A stretch of 64,000 bases of DNA, taken from positions 10,912,501 through 10,976,500 of the forward strand of contig NC_135566.1 in NCBI RefSeq assembly GCF_964340395.1, given 5' to 3'. This DNA is from Glandiceps talaboti (lineage: Eukaryota; Hemichordata; Enteropneusta; Spengelidae). Positions 1 through 12,000 of the stretch are shown here, piece by piece. The position numbers were made by a program, and so were the translations under genes. The notes under the pieces were generated by a model. It saw only the letters and a program-made list of their open reading frames with translations. It was not told the origin of the DNA and did not search any database. Positions within the stretch are counted from its first letter, which is position 1. Each line of letters opens with the position of its first letter.

Positions 1-275
1 TGGAAAATCAGCGTGAAACAAAATAGACAAAAACAACATGTTTGTAACTCAATACATTGCAAAAAAAAACCCCTAAAAAATGTGTAAAATGTTTATTGAA
101 CATACAATTACAAACATTTTACACGTTTAGTAATCTTTTGCAATTTATTGAGTCACAAACAAGGACTTGGCATATGTTGTTTCACATTGATTTTTTCAAG
201 TAGGAAGCCATGATAAAATTGTTTTATAAATTAAAAATCCACAATAAATGTACTCAATCCTCATCCATATGGCCA
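1..275. repeat. MITE family A, copy cut by window edge
   Basis: This is the internal part and right end of a palindromic, AT-rich element whose complete copy lies at 25376-25700. Shared landmarks are a central fold-back around an A/T-rich loop, a stretch reading like AAATCCAAAATAAAT near the end, and a terminal TCATCCATATGGCCA. Related copies are at 19461-19756 and, as a fragment, near 60480-60546. It lies inside or just beyond the third GNB1L intron. No coding capacity is seen, so it is called a non-autonomous element. The left end lies outside the window. Confidence 0.7.
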
Positions 276-1924
276 ATTCACTCCAGTCATATGAAACTGG
301 TTCTTCATACTCAACTAACGACAACAAGTATTTGTTTAAATAAATAATCAATACATAGTAAAAATTCTGAGTTGTTCATGGTAAAAGTTTTGTTCCCAGA
401 ACAGAAAACACTTCCTAGTATACATGTAACAGGTGGAGTGTTTTTTCACGATTTGGAGGTCGAGGGGCAGCACTATCGTACAGAATTGTTTGTTGAAGTA
501 AAATGTCATGCTATTACAACTGAGTCTCTGCTTCTCTGTTGCCCTGTTATTGGAACACATTACGACTTGAATCTATGGTTACAGACTAATTCTGAAGAGA
601 TTTGGTGTCAAAGGTCATGTACCCTGACCCTCTCTGTCATTCTGAGTGACATCATCATGGTGTATTTTAATGTATGCGAATCTTTTTGCATATATGAGAA
701 TTGTAGTTGAGTTCTATCAAGGCCGTTATGAAGTGGTCCATTCTGAATAATGATTTATTATGAATATGGAGTAATTTATCTGATGAATGTTTATTATGCA
801 AATTAATTTTTTTTTTTACTTTACAGAATGTGTGTCTGTGAATGTTCTCAATCATCCAGGTATGAAGTTAATAACGAAGTAATTGCAATCCATCGGATCC
901 TACTGGACTTGCTGTTGTTTGGAATGGTAACAGTCATTAGATCATCAGTCGCCTGAAGAAGCATCCAGGATAGGACATGAAACTGTTGCTATTTAAAACA
1001 ACAGCTAGTCCAGTATGATAGATTGTGAATACTTTGTTAGATTTTATGACCGAAATTTAAAAATCCCCATCCGCATGGATTCCGGGCTACATGTATCCAC
1101 AATCAAATTATATCTCATGTTGTAGTTGGCTATTTGTAAACTATACCTATGTCTATTTTCTTATTATCCTTGCATTACAAAATTATCCTTGTATTACACG
1201 TTCCCGTTTTGGTAAGTGTAGGGGGGGGGGGGGAGGGGGGGGGGGCAGCAGTGACCAAGACCAAAACACAAACAAATGACAATTCAAGCTAAAAATGAAG
1301 GTAATAGATTGAAATGAACAACTAGCCTAACACTACATTGGAGTTTAATCAGATTGCAAGTATCCTGAGATTTCTGGAAATGAAAATGGAAAATCTATGA
1401 ATTCTTTTGTGATTTAATTTGCTATGTGAAAAACGCTTGCATATTTTAGTATTGTCATAAGCCTTCTGTGATGGAAATCCTGCACAGTTCTCATTAACAC
1501 CTCTGCTTAAATTTTCAGGTCACATATTAAAGAGAGTTTCAGTCTGTTAATATGGCTCTGCTTTTGAATTAATCAGTCACATTGTAAAATAATTCTGTCA
1601 CTAAACTTACATTGAAGCAAAGCTGAGTTGGAAAATCAAGAGAAGGTGAATGTGCAAAGATGCTTGGTAACCAGCAGGGTAGAGTTTTTTTTAAAATTTT
1701 ATTAGTTACTATTAAATTAGCTCATAATGTCATTCTTATATCAAATTCAAATTTCTAGTAAGAATGTATCAGTTGTTAGATGTAGTAATTTGAAATAATT
1801 TAATCAAAGGAACAAAGAATATCTCTTAAATTACAAAAAGAGCATTCATTTGAAAACTGTAAAGTTACACAATGTGTCTCTTTAATGTCTCCAAATCTCT
1901 AGGTAATGTGGATTTTCCACGTAC
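276..1924 (-). other. GNB1L intron 3 (part)
   Basis: This is AT-rich sequence downstream of the third GNB1L exon on the minus strand. I searched it for the next exon, which should start in phase 1 and continue the WD40 propeller after the conserved GFC motif, and did not recognise it, so it is probably beyond the left edge. A poly-G run with one A lies at 1221-1245. Otherwise there is only low-complexity A/T sequence and open frames without family resemblance. Confidence 0.5.
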
Positions 1925-4063
1925 CTTGTTGAAGCATGGCACATGGACAGAAGCCTATAGATTCACTGGTAATGCTGCCAACTATGTCTTGCCTGCCATT
2001 CCCAAAATGCCAAACATTAATTTGATTGTCTCTACCTTGGCTGCCAATAAACAAAAATAAAAACATATTAAAATGATGATATGGCTTACAACACGGTGTT
2101 TCCACGTAAACAGTCAAAAACACTTTTTAAAATGATAGCATTTCCATTTGAAAATGTCATTGTTAAAATGTGATCATGAAAATCATTTAATGAGTGATTA
2201 CATGATGAATTTTTTTTCAGTCTAAAAAAATAAATGCCATCAACAATTGCATCTGATGAATCAATAGTGGTGTTGAGATCAATGAAATTCTACCTACAGT
2301 ATGTCTCCTTACCTTATCAACTTAGAACCATCAATAAAATCTGCCCATACAATCCCCTTCCCATCATGCCCCTCTATCACTACCTCAGCTCTTCTGGTTT
2401 TCAAATTCCAAAGTCTGATTTCACCTTTAGCACACCTGTGTTGAAATAACAGATGCAGTATGGGTATTAACCAATGAAAACAAAGTCTGGTTCATTATAT
2501 GTGCATGCCAGTAAGGTTGTGCAAACACACTTTTGTGTAGGGTGGCGTACAGATAAGTTACGAGAAGACATCACTACATTAAAGGAAAAAAAACAGAACA
2601 GAAAAAGAAGACAAAGTGAAGTAGAACACAGTGAAACTATAGTTATAAGTCCTTGACTCTGCTGTTCATCATATGTGAGTAAGTCAGTATCACACGTATA
2701 CACTTTTGTTTAGGGATGCAATATTGATAGATCGCTGGATGACTTCACTATATTTAAGAACCAACAGAATAGATACAAGACAAAGTGAAGAAGAACACTG
2801 TGAAACTATAGTTATAAGTCCTTCACTCTACTGTTTACCATGTGTGCATGTCAGTATTGCACGTACACACACCTCTGTTGGAGGTTGGGTGGGGGGGGGG
2901 GATATAACTAGATGACATTCAAGAAGAAACAGAACAGAACAGAAGATTCTGTGTAATAGAACATAGTGAAACTATAGTTATAAGTCCTTCACTCTACTAT
3001 TCATCATGTGTGGGATGCCAATACTGCACGTACACAGACTTTTGTTTCGAGAAAGACTTTTGAAGGGAAATCCTGATGAATGGGATCTGACTTCCTGGGT
3101 GTATACCACTGTCTCAGACACTCCCTTACATTACATTTGCTTTTTTGAATGTATTTTGTTCCTTTCTTATTTCTGTATAGTCATCTGAAAAGTTTGTAAA
3201 CCTTTCTCAAATGATCAATATCGTTTGAATGCTACTCTTCACTGACTTTCTCTACAAACACATGTTATACTGCATGTAGAATAACACACCCTTACTTAAC
3301 CCTTTCATGACTAGAGACGAGTTTTAAATAATATGGGGACCCAATTTATATGAATATTTTCATAATTACAATAATATTACTTTATTAGGAAGTAACATTT
3401 CTTTAATTCCAGTCTAAAATGAAGTTGATATATGCCAAAAATTTACATAAAACAAGAATTTTGTCCAAACAATTTTGGCGGGAATGTTTTCAGTATTGAA
3501 GGGGTTAAAGTTTTTCTCCTGTAATGTTTCATGTCTACAATCAATGTGTGAAAATTCACTGAAGTCACAAAAGTTCTCACATTAAATTTACATGGGGCAA
3601 AGGTATGAAGTCTTTCAATAAGGAAGAGTAACTATAAACCTCTCTGCTTGGGCATACTTAGCGGAATACTAATCCTGATTGCAGATGGAATAAGTTGGGA
3701 TTTGATTTAAGTTATTTCGATTAATTTCTACGATTAATTCTGACATTGTCCTGAATGGTGTTTAGTTCAGTGTCAGCATGGAGTCTCAACTAACTCCTTC
3801 TGCAAGCAAGACTAGTTGAATACATGCTGTGTTTTATGTCACAATAACTTTCATAATTTCTGTAAGTATATTTTACTGTCATAACTGTCATGGACTGTAT
3901 TAAACCCTCATATACACCTCAGACCTCTGGACTGTGTTTATACTTACCCAGACACCAACACTGATTCATCACTGTTGACCCCATTACAGAAGTTGATTGT
4001 GTTAATCGGACCACTTGCACCACGTAATACGAACACTGGATCAGGAACACACCTTTCTGACAT
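1925..4063 (-). CDS. GNB1L: GNB1L-like WD40 protein, 5' part (exons 1-3)
   Basis: Three exons on the minus strand join in frame: 3948-4063 (ATG at 4063), 2313-2435 and 1925-2040. They give 118 codons plus one base. Exon 1 encodes a start like MSERCVPDPVFVLRG, and the PDP.FVLRG motif is typical of GNB1L. Exon 2 contains GEIRLWNLKTRRAEVV, matching the first WD blade of GNB1L with its TRRA signature. Exon 3 contains SQGRDNQINVW and then SESIGFC, matching the family's SQGRD..L.LWD and ESVGFC motifs. Donors are GTAAGT, GTAAGG and GTACGT; acceptors end in CAG. The ATG is the first after an in-frame TGA. GNB1L is a six-bladed WD40 protein of about 330 residues that in vertebrates acts with chaperones in stability of PIKK kinases; that role is family knowledge, not seen here. 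The remaining two-thirds lies off the left edge. It is transcribed head to head with the WD40 gene at 5002. Confidence 0.88.
2500..3060. repeat. Tandem repeat, about 165-175 bp period, 3-4 copies
   Basis: Within GNB1L intron 1, the segment with GTGAAACTATAGTTATAAG followed by TCCTT.ACTCT occurs near 2628, 2800 and 2968. Each copy is preceded by an A-rich ACAGAACAGAA stretch and followed by a TGTGYATGYCAGTAY.GCACGTACAC-like segment. Copies have diverged by small indels, and one carries a poly-G insertion (2890-2900). It has no coding potential. It explains the short open frames seen here. Confidence 0.8.
3296..3508. repeat. Short TIR element, TTAACCC ends
   Basis: The segment begins TTAACCCTTTCATGAC, and its right end reads as the inverse complement TTAACCCCTTCAATAC. 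The interior is about 180 bp of AT-rich non-coding DNA. This is the general shape of a MITE in GNB1L intron 1. Only the ~15-bp ends support it, so the call is tentative. Confidence 0.45.
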
Positions 4064-4779
4064 TGTGTCACAGCTCAGAACTACATCAGGGTCAGTAACC
4101 TTAGTTACAAGGGATATAAACCGACTGTCACCTCATCTCTAACGTAATCTATAAAAAATAACTCACTGAAAAATAAAAATACACAAAACTTTAGGAATAC
4201 TAGTGTAATATTGCTGGGACTACACGGCAACAGTTTAGTATCAACCAGTTTCTGTTAAAACCTTGCTAGATCGTAGATGTCTGGATGATCATAAAATTAA
4301 GATGTAGCCAGACTAGAGTCAAAAACTAAAATTATATGGCTGTTTTATTCCGTATATAGATATTGAATAACGCTTGCTAGAGTTGATCAACCCTTCGTGG
4401 CTGGAAACAAAAATTATATTTGTATGCTAACCTTTCTATGGAAGACCGATGAGGACAGCCTTTCGAGATATCACGATATATAGTGTAGAATCATCATCAC
4501 AGTCTTCACATTTGTCATGTTAGATCGTGTGTGAAGAGGACCCTGATTAATACATATTAAATATTTTCCAAGTTTTTGCTTACAATATTATGGAGTAATT
4601 TTGAATACAAAAGGCGAAAATTGTTAGTTTTCAAAGAAATTTATCATTTTGTCGATATTTTGTATTCATAGATAGGTTAATTTTATTTATTTACCTTGTT
4701 TATAAGAGGCAGAATTTAGCATTTTAAATCGTATTAGTTATACTAGACCTACTCTTTGCGTCGGACGGTAACCCCAACA

Positions 4780-4803
4780 TGACCCAAAATGACCTCATGA
4801 CCG
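4780..4803. promoter_or_regulatory. Three spaced TGACC half-sites (DR4 + DR2)
   Basis: TGACCC (4780-4785), TGACCT (4790-4795) and TGACCG (4798-4803) lie in the same orientation with spacers of 4 and 2 bases. These resemble the complement of the AGGTCA nuclear-receptor half-site arranged as direct repeats. The cluster sits just upstream of the NRF1-type palindrome in the shared promoter. Function is inference only. Confidence 0.35.
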
Positions 4804-4811
4804 AAGCTATT

Positions 4812-4823
4812 TGCGCACGCGCA
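4812..4823. promoter_or_regulatory. NRF1-type palindrome
   Basis: The sequence TGCGCACGCGCA fits the NRF1 consensus YGCGCAYGCGCR at every position. It lies 179 bp upstream of the WD40-gene ATG and about 750 bp upstream of the GNB1L ATG. NRF1 sites commonly mark TATA-less, often bidirectional, metazoan promoters. The exact match in otherwise AT-rich DNA makes chance unlikely. Confidence 0.65.
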
Positions 4824-5001
4824 TACCTGAAGATAAAATTTTCAAAAGTAGTAAATTACAGAGTTCACTGAAGTTAATTTCTACGTATTTTCCTGTCTGT
4901 CTGACGTTGACAACTCAGGTCGACGCCATTCTTATGTAAATAAGGCAAGGAGGAGGGACTCTGATTATCGATCACAGTAATTTTACACCAATCCAGCGAT
5001 A

Positions 5002-8000
5002 ATGTTCGCATTAGATCGTGCCAGCGTTAGTTCGCTCAGTCCATCAATCCACTCCGACATGTCAACACCCCGGTCCACTCGGAAGCCATCGGGCGCTGGC
5101 GATGCTTTCTTGCACGCCAGAGAACCTTCGGTGGACGGGAATTTGAAGTTAACTCAAGTCATGTAAGTATGCTCTGTTAATCTCTTGTCCGTGCTAAAAT
5201 GCACACTCTCCTTGATTAAGACTCACCAGTGGTATCTCGCCAGTGACCCATAACTTTACGTGTGCATAGCAACAATAAACGCTCCCAGCGACGATGGCAT
5301 AACGACTAACTTAGAAGTATAACGTGAAGAGTACGTATGAAACACTGACGTCCATGGCTCAGTGCACATTTCTTTCACACAAGGACGTAGAAGGGACATC
5401 CTTCGTAGTCCACGCGAGTCAATACAAGATACTTTGGACAATGTGTGTTTGACATTACCGTTTATGCATGCAGAAGTGATTACCTGAAGTAGAGATAGAA
5501 TACATTATTGCAATGTACATTACAATTTATATTACATACAGTTGTAGGTTTGATTTTGAAAGAGTTTTATCACAGTTTCTGCGATAAAGAGACGTTTGAT
5601 ATGCTTTTTAAATTACTTTAATTTGAGAAGTTTAATTTAAAGATGAGTGTAGCTGAATATGATGTTTTTACTTGAGTTTTTCAAAGCCGTTCTTGAACTT
5701 CCCATTTGATTTTTCATAGCTTTTAATTCCAATTTCCATTACATGTACTTTTCCTATTTTAGCATCTCTTCTCTTCTCTTCTCTTCTCTTCTCTTCTCTT
5801 CTCTTCTCTTCTCTTCTCTTCTCTTCTCTTCTCTTCTCTTCTCTTCTCTTCTCTTCTCTTCTCTTCTCTTCTCTTCTCTTCTCTTCTCTTCTCTTCTCTT
5901 CTCTCTCTCCTCTCCTCTCCTCTCCTCTCCTCTCCTCTCCTCTCCTCTCCTCTCCCCTCCCCTCCCCTCTCCTCCCCTCCCCTCCCCTCCCCTTTTCCAC
6001 TTTTGGCCAGTGACCATTTTATGGGAAGTGATATACCCAATACAAAGTTTTCTTTACAATAGATGTAGCATTGCCAATTTATTTAACCCAAGCATGTGTC
6101 CAAACAATACTGCTATGGCTGTTGCTGAGAAGTTTTATTGTGTTTATTTTAAATATCTGTTGACATAGACCCTGGCAATGGAGTTCACTCTAGAGTTAGT
6201 CTAGTTCCTGATGACTATGTTTTGATTTTACATTGCGGTATCTTTACACATTACAATGTTGTTACTCTCACACAGAATTCTGTACCCCCCCCCCCCCCCC
6301 CCGCAGCATTCATATAACGTGATGACGTGTTGCACCCCACATGATTTTACTTTTAGTTTCAGCAGACTAAAGGTGGAGTTCAGTTTTTACGGTTCACAGT
6401 AAACTGTTGATCGTACTATCGGTGCTGAGATCATTTCACTACTTTGATTCCTTTGGATAGCATTCCAAATGTTTTTAATAAAAAACTAAACTAAACAAAA
6501 CTAAAACTAAAACAATGTGCTGATGTTGCACATGGTTGAAAAACAACAATCAGCAACCTATCACAGCGATCTACAGTTGAAATATTTCCATTTACCTCAG
6601 TACGGCTATTACTAGAATGGGATATGTTGGTAAAAGTTGTTTCATGATCAACAACACCAAACATTCTATGATGATGAGAGTGCTTCTAATGCGTTATTCC
6701 AATGAAAACATGAACGACATTTGTTATTACGTGCTAAATTCTTGCGATAGTCAAAACAGTTGTACCAATTGAATATTAATGAGCAATAACGACAACCTGT
6801 CAATTTGTGATGGATTACTACAGACAGGCGCCATTTGCGCTTCGCCCACCAAGGGGTTTAACCACGTTTACCACCTAGGGTAATGACATTGACTAGACGT
6901 AATGTATGAAGATAACGTAGTGTAAAATTGGAACATGGTCATCAGGAACTACTACTCTAGAGTCTATCCTGTTATCTGATTTCTTGTTTATGAAATCTAA
7001 CATATTACGCCATATTTTCGATCCTTCATGTATGTACATGTACATGTATCCTGTTTGACTTTTATTGGTAGTTTTGTCTTTTTGGTCCATTATTAACAAT
7101 AAGATAGTGACAATCTTTAACAATAAGAGGTTTTTCTCCAGGCCATTGTGAAGTGGATTTCACCTGAAAATGTAAAGAGTGAACTCGGCTGGCAGGAGTT
7201 TCAGACTTATTAGAGAACAACATGTTTGACATCAGAGGAGTATCAATTTTTGGCTAAATGTAGGGGCTATATCGTAGTGGGTTTCACCCTGTGAAGTCTC
7301 AAAAAATAAAATATTAAAGTATCTAATATTCACATAAGAAAATGATTTATGTTGAAAGAGTCTCACAAATTACTGTTATATTCTTGGGAGAATGCTAAAC
7401 AGTGCTGTCAGTATGTATGTACTAGTGAAAGAAGTAGCTTGGTAGGGGACAGTATTGTAATACTCTCAGTGCATTCGCTAAGACTGGGGAACCCTGGTTA
7501 CAGAAAGGGAGAAAATGTAGAAGTGGCAGTGTTTCCCCATAGAGTCTATAGTAATTATGTTTGGGAACCCAGGTAAAATGACATGGGAACCAATTTTACC
7601 TACTTACCGCCCTTAGCAAAAACACTGACTCTAACATATTTTACATTTTTGGTGCAGCTGCATCATAGTGGAATAGATTAAATCAAAGACTATGCATAAT
7701 AATGATGATAAATGGATATTTTTTTCTTACTAAGTGTTCGGTATATCAGTGAATATTAGACACTTGACCTGTATACAGACTTCATTTATTTAATAACAAT
7801 TATTCTCATGACATTTCTAGAGTGACTTATTTTTCTTTTTTTCTTTTTTTTTTTATCTAATCATCTTCGTTTTGTAAAGTTGTTTGTTGACCTGTTGACT
7901 TGTCTGTATAGTGAAGAATGAACAGTTTTGTATGGCAAATGGCAAAATGACACCCATGCTTCAGTTTAACTTTAAAACGAGAACAAAACTCAACTACAAA

Positions 8001-9059
8001 TTGTCTAATCAGGTTACAGATAAAATAATCAGCATTTAGCAGAAATATTACAAAACAGCTGGACATATGAAATAAACAATATGAAATGGACAACATGATT
8101 AATTCAATATTTTTACCTGAATTGATTTGTTCCCTGCCTTTTTAGCAATTGATTTTTAGTGTTCTTAACTTGTACTGTTTATTTTTTCGCGATTTTTGGC
8201 TCTGATTTTAGTGATTTTTTATATGTGCGTTGTATGATTGTATTGTACAGTGCCTTGAGATGTCTTTTTACATAGGAGGCGTTTTTTAAGATAGAAATAT
8301 TATTATTGAACACCATGTCGATCAGATTATGAATAATTATTAAAGGAAATTATTAAGGGAACGCACAACTTCATCATATCTTTAAAATCAAATAAATCAA
8401 ATTTTATGCACTGATATTAAAACTCATCATCGGTTTCAAATGTGTAATGGACATTATAAATGCAAAATCAATAATTTTCGAAACAACTTAAACAGCCAAT
8501 TTGTAAAGAATTTATACATCTAGTTAAATCAATTAATTTGAATACACGATCTCATGACTGAATGTGCCATAATAGGTTTGCTGTTATTGGCATGGGACCC
8601 TGACAATGAAGAAAATATTGAATTATGACATAAGCAACATCTAACAGAAAAAAAGCTCTACTGTAGATGGCGTAGCATCTTTCCAAGAAATCAGAACTTT
8701 GGGAACAGAGTATTGATGGCATTTTTATGGAATTCCCGATGAAAACTAGAGCTTCATCAGATAAATACATGTAGATCATAACTTTTAACCATAACTAAAT
8801 GAAGTATGATGATAATAATCTTAGATTAAGATTGTATATGTATGCCAATTCTGGTCAGAAAAACATTCTAGCATGTTGTCATCACTTCAGTTAACTCTTA
8901 CCCTACATTTCTGAAGTTCAAGGCAACTTCACTTCACTTCACCTCACTTTAAGTGTTCTCCCGTTGACAGTACAGGACATGTACATGTGTAATCTATTGC
9001 TATTTCTGTCAGTACTTGGAAAGGTCTCAAATTGTTGTCTCAAGTCAGATAAATACAAT

Positions 9060-9090
<31 letters not shown>

Positions 9091-12000
9091 TATATTTATA
9101 TATTTTGGAGGAGGTACATGTACACGTCTGTATTTTAGGATCAATTCATATAACAGACTTTACTTTAAACAAAAATAATATTTGTATTGAAAAACAGAAG
9201 ATGAAAATGTAAAACTTCAAAGTTAAAACTGTGTCTAGATGCTTTTTTCTCAGGTGAAAATACTTCAAATAAAACCTTGAGACTCTAGTATAATTTTAAT
9301 GTCAATGTATACCCTCTATGACATTACACTTGTCTTCTGGCATTTGTTTGAACAGTTGATGACATCAGACATAGTAGGGATTTCTTGGACATTTCTTATA
9401 TGTATGATAAATTACATCATCGAATCGGTTGTAAGTTATATCTTAATGCCAGGTCTGAGTCCAGCCAATATTGCAAGCAATGATTAAAGTGCATGTACAT
9501 GTGTATGCTTCAGTAAGTAGAATACTGTGAGTATCTTTTAACTATGATGGTAAAATTACACCCCTAAAACTTAAACTCAGCTTGTGCTCCTGTAATTATG
9601 TGCTGTCTCATTTTTATTGTCATGATGAAAATAAATTTTGATCATAAAAATCACATTCAATGTGCTTGTTTTAGTTTTGTGGTCATAACTAAATAAACCA
9701 ACTCAGCACAAAATTGCTTAAGAAATAAACACCATGATATACTACTGTGAGAAAAAAAATTTAACATTGATAACTGGGTTGTACATGTAGTAATACTAGT
9801 ATAGTATTATTAAGCAGTATAAATGTAGTTTTTATTTCATGTACCAGCTGATAAGAATATAAAATTTCACTAAACAAAGATGAAAACAAAAATACATAAA
9901 TAACATTACTATCTTGAAGTGTTTTGACTTGATCTAAAGATGTGTGTACAAATGTAAGGAGCAAGTCAAAAAGTTGTTGATCATATCAGAAGTGATTATA
10001 CATATTGTATGGAAATGATTCATGTTACACAACCTTGGATGCAATTCAGATTTTGTAGTGTGGACAAGGCCTTTTATAACTACAGTCACGACACACCATA
10101 AAATGTAAAGCATAAAAAAAAATAATTGTTTTGTTCCGGTTACCCGACTCCACCCCACCTAGCTTTTCACTGCCGACCCTAAACTTTTTTTTGACGTATT
10201 TGAGAAGAAAAAAAATAAAATCACAGAAATTGTAAAGTCTCATGAGAAATAGTGGATGTGGAAACTGACATCAACTTAAAAAGACAAAATAAAACTGTTC
10301 TTCCAATCGGTAATAGCTGTACATCTGATAGGAAAAAATAAACAACACAGAGACCATTTGGAAAACAATGGAAAACCTGACCTAGACACTCACATAGAAA
10401 AAAAAAATATGACCGAAAATAAAATAAACATTCTACCTACCCCACCTATTGTAAAATTGAGTGTAATTGGAACCACACAATTTTTTTTATTAGGCGTAAT
10501 ATATTGCCACGTCTGTCTTGCATATATCCATTCCGTGGTTTTGAACGTTAAAAAAAATCTACCGTTCATTCAATGATGAACAAGTTATCTCCTTTCGTCT
10601 GTGCAAAGACAATCCCTGAGAACTGTATTGATGTGAAACCTTACAAAGCTTTTAATAATCGTGTGTATAGATACCAACACTAACAATAGCATTCTACTTA
10701 TTTCTATACACATAGTTTGTACCAACTAAGATTGCCTAGCCCTTTGCTGTAGGGGTCAGTTATACAAACAACCGTTGATGTGTACTTTTGTACAATGATC
10801 CATTCCCCCCACAATGGTTTGTTCATTTCATGCCAAATCATCTAGTCAGTTAGTGTCACCCACTCTCTCCTTCCACAACAATACAAGTTAAAAGTTTTAA
10901 AGGATGGCCATTTGTAGGGTGTACAACAGGCTCTCAATGTGTGTTTTGTTATTTCATAGACTAGGACTAAGAAAAGGTTTTGCCCACAATAAATACGGGT
11001 GTAAATTACTGTAAAATTCAAATTTGCAGAACACAATTCAAAAGGAATTAGATTTATTGACCGTACAATAGTTACAATAACGGTCTGCACTGAAAGAGTG
11101 TGAGACACAATATCTAACTGTATAGTGGATGCTGCTCTAGATTTTAACCAGATTCTTAACTGTAAAGATCATAGTGTATTCCTGGATGAAATACCACCTG
11201 TTGCTTCATTGCCACAAAAATGGGAATGAAACTTGAAATTTTGTAATTTCTTGTTTAACCTTTTTAAGAAATGGTTTAATGAATAGTGTTTTGATTTTCA
11301 CATAGTGTTGATTTTCCTTTTAAATGTTACTTTAAGTTTTACCATGCAGGGTAAGGTACCAAAGGTGAACTTCATGTCTGATGCGAGGAAAGGAAATATT
11401 CTTGATGTACTCTAACATAAATCTGGATGGATTGCCTCTCAAGTTAGTTTAAAATCTGGTGACTGTTTTGGTACACTCTTGACAATATCATGATTTTGAA
11501 AGTTAACTTCATTTTATCAAAATGTATGCCAGACAGACAGACAGACATGACAGATGGGTGTCAATGCAGCTGTGTGATGATGTTTGAAGAAAACACTTGA
11601 ATCTTCAGAACTTTGCATCTCAAGTTTGTCCAAGAAGAATGCAGAGAATACAAAAGAGATGATCCGTATCCCAGTTACATTATGAGTTCAGCGAGAACAC
11701 AGAAATATCAAGCACACTCAGCAGCCATGTTATATGCTGAAATTACAAAAATCAACGTCCATATTACCTAGAGCTCATCCAGGGAAAGCTGAAACATCAA
11801 GTCATTTGTTGAGTTGTCCTTGTGGTAGATTTACAGGCTATTGCCAATATTTACAAATAAATTGTCACACACTTGCCAGTAAGATATAAAGTGGTACTAC
11901 AGTGGCTGATGTTGGAACAAGGAACTATCCTGCATACTAAGACTTACTTAAAATTTATGAGGCAATATGGGCAGATCTTTTCAAACAGGTAATATAAATA

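Larger units (their letters stand above)
4064..5001. promoter_or_regulatory. Head-to-head (bidirectional) promoter region
   Basis: The GNB1L ATG (minus strand) and the WD40-gene ATG (plus strand) are only 938 bp apart, with no open frame or obvious repeat between them. The half nearest the WD40 gene is less AT-rich than the flanks, contains CpG dinucleotides, and holds an NRF1-type site and a cluster of TGACC half-sites. No TATA box is evident near either start. Compact, TATA-less, NRF1-bearing spacers are typical of divergent housekeeping gene pairs. Transcription start sites cannot be placed from sequence alone. Confidence 0.6.

Noticed and set aside
820-1020. AG...GT-bounded short segment and a CCTGAAGAAGCATCCAGGA block resembling a retroelement 3' end
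   Set aside because: The exon-like segment is only ~33 bp and in the wrong strand for GNB1L; the retroelement likeness rests on one short block and cannot be confirmed by eye.
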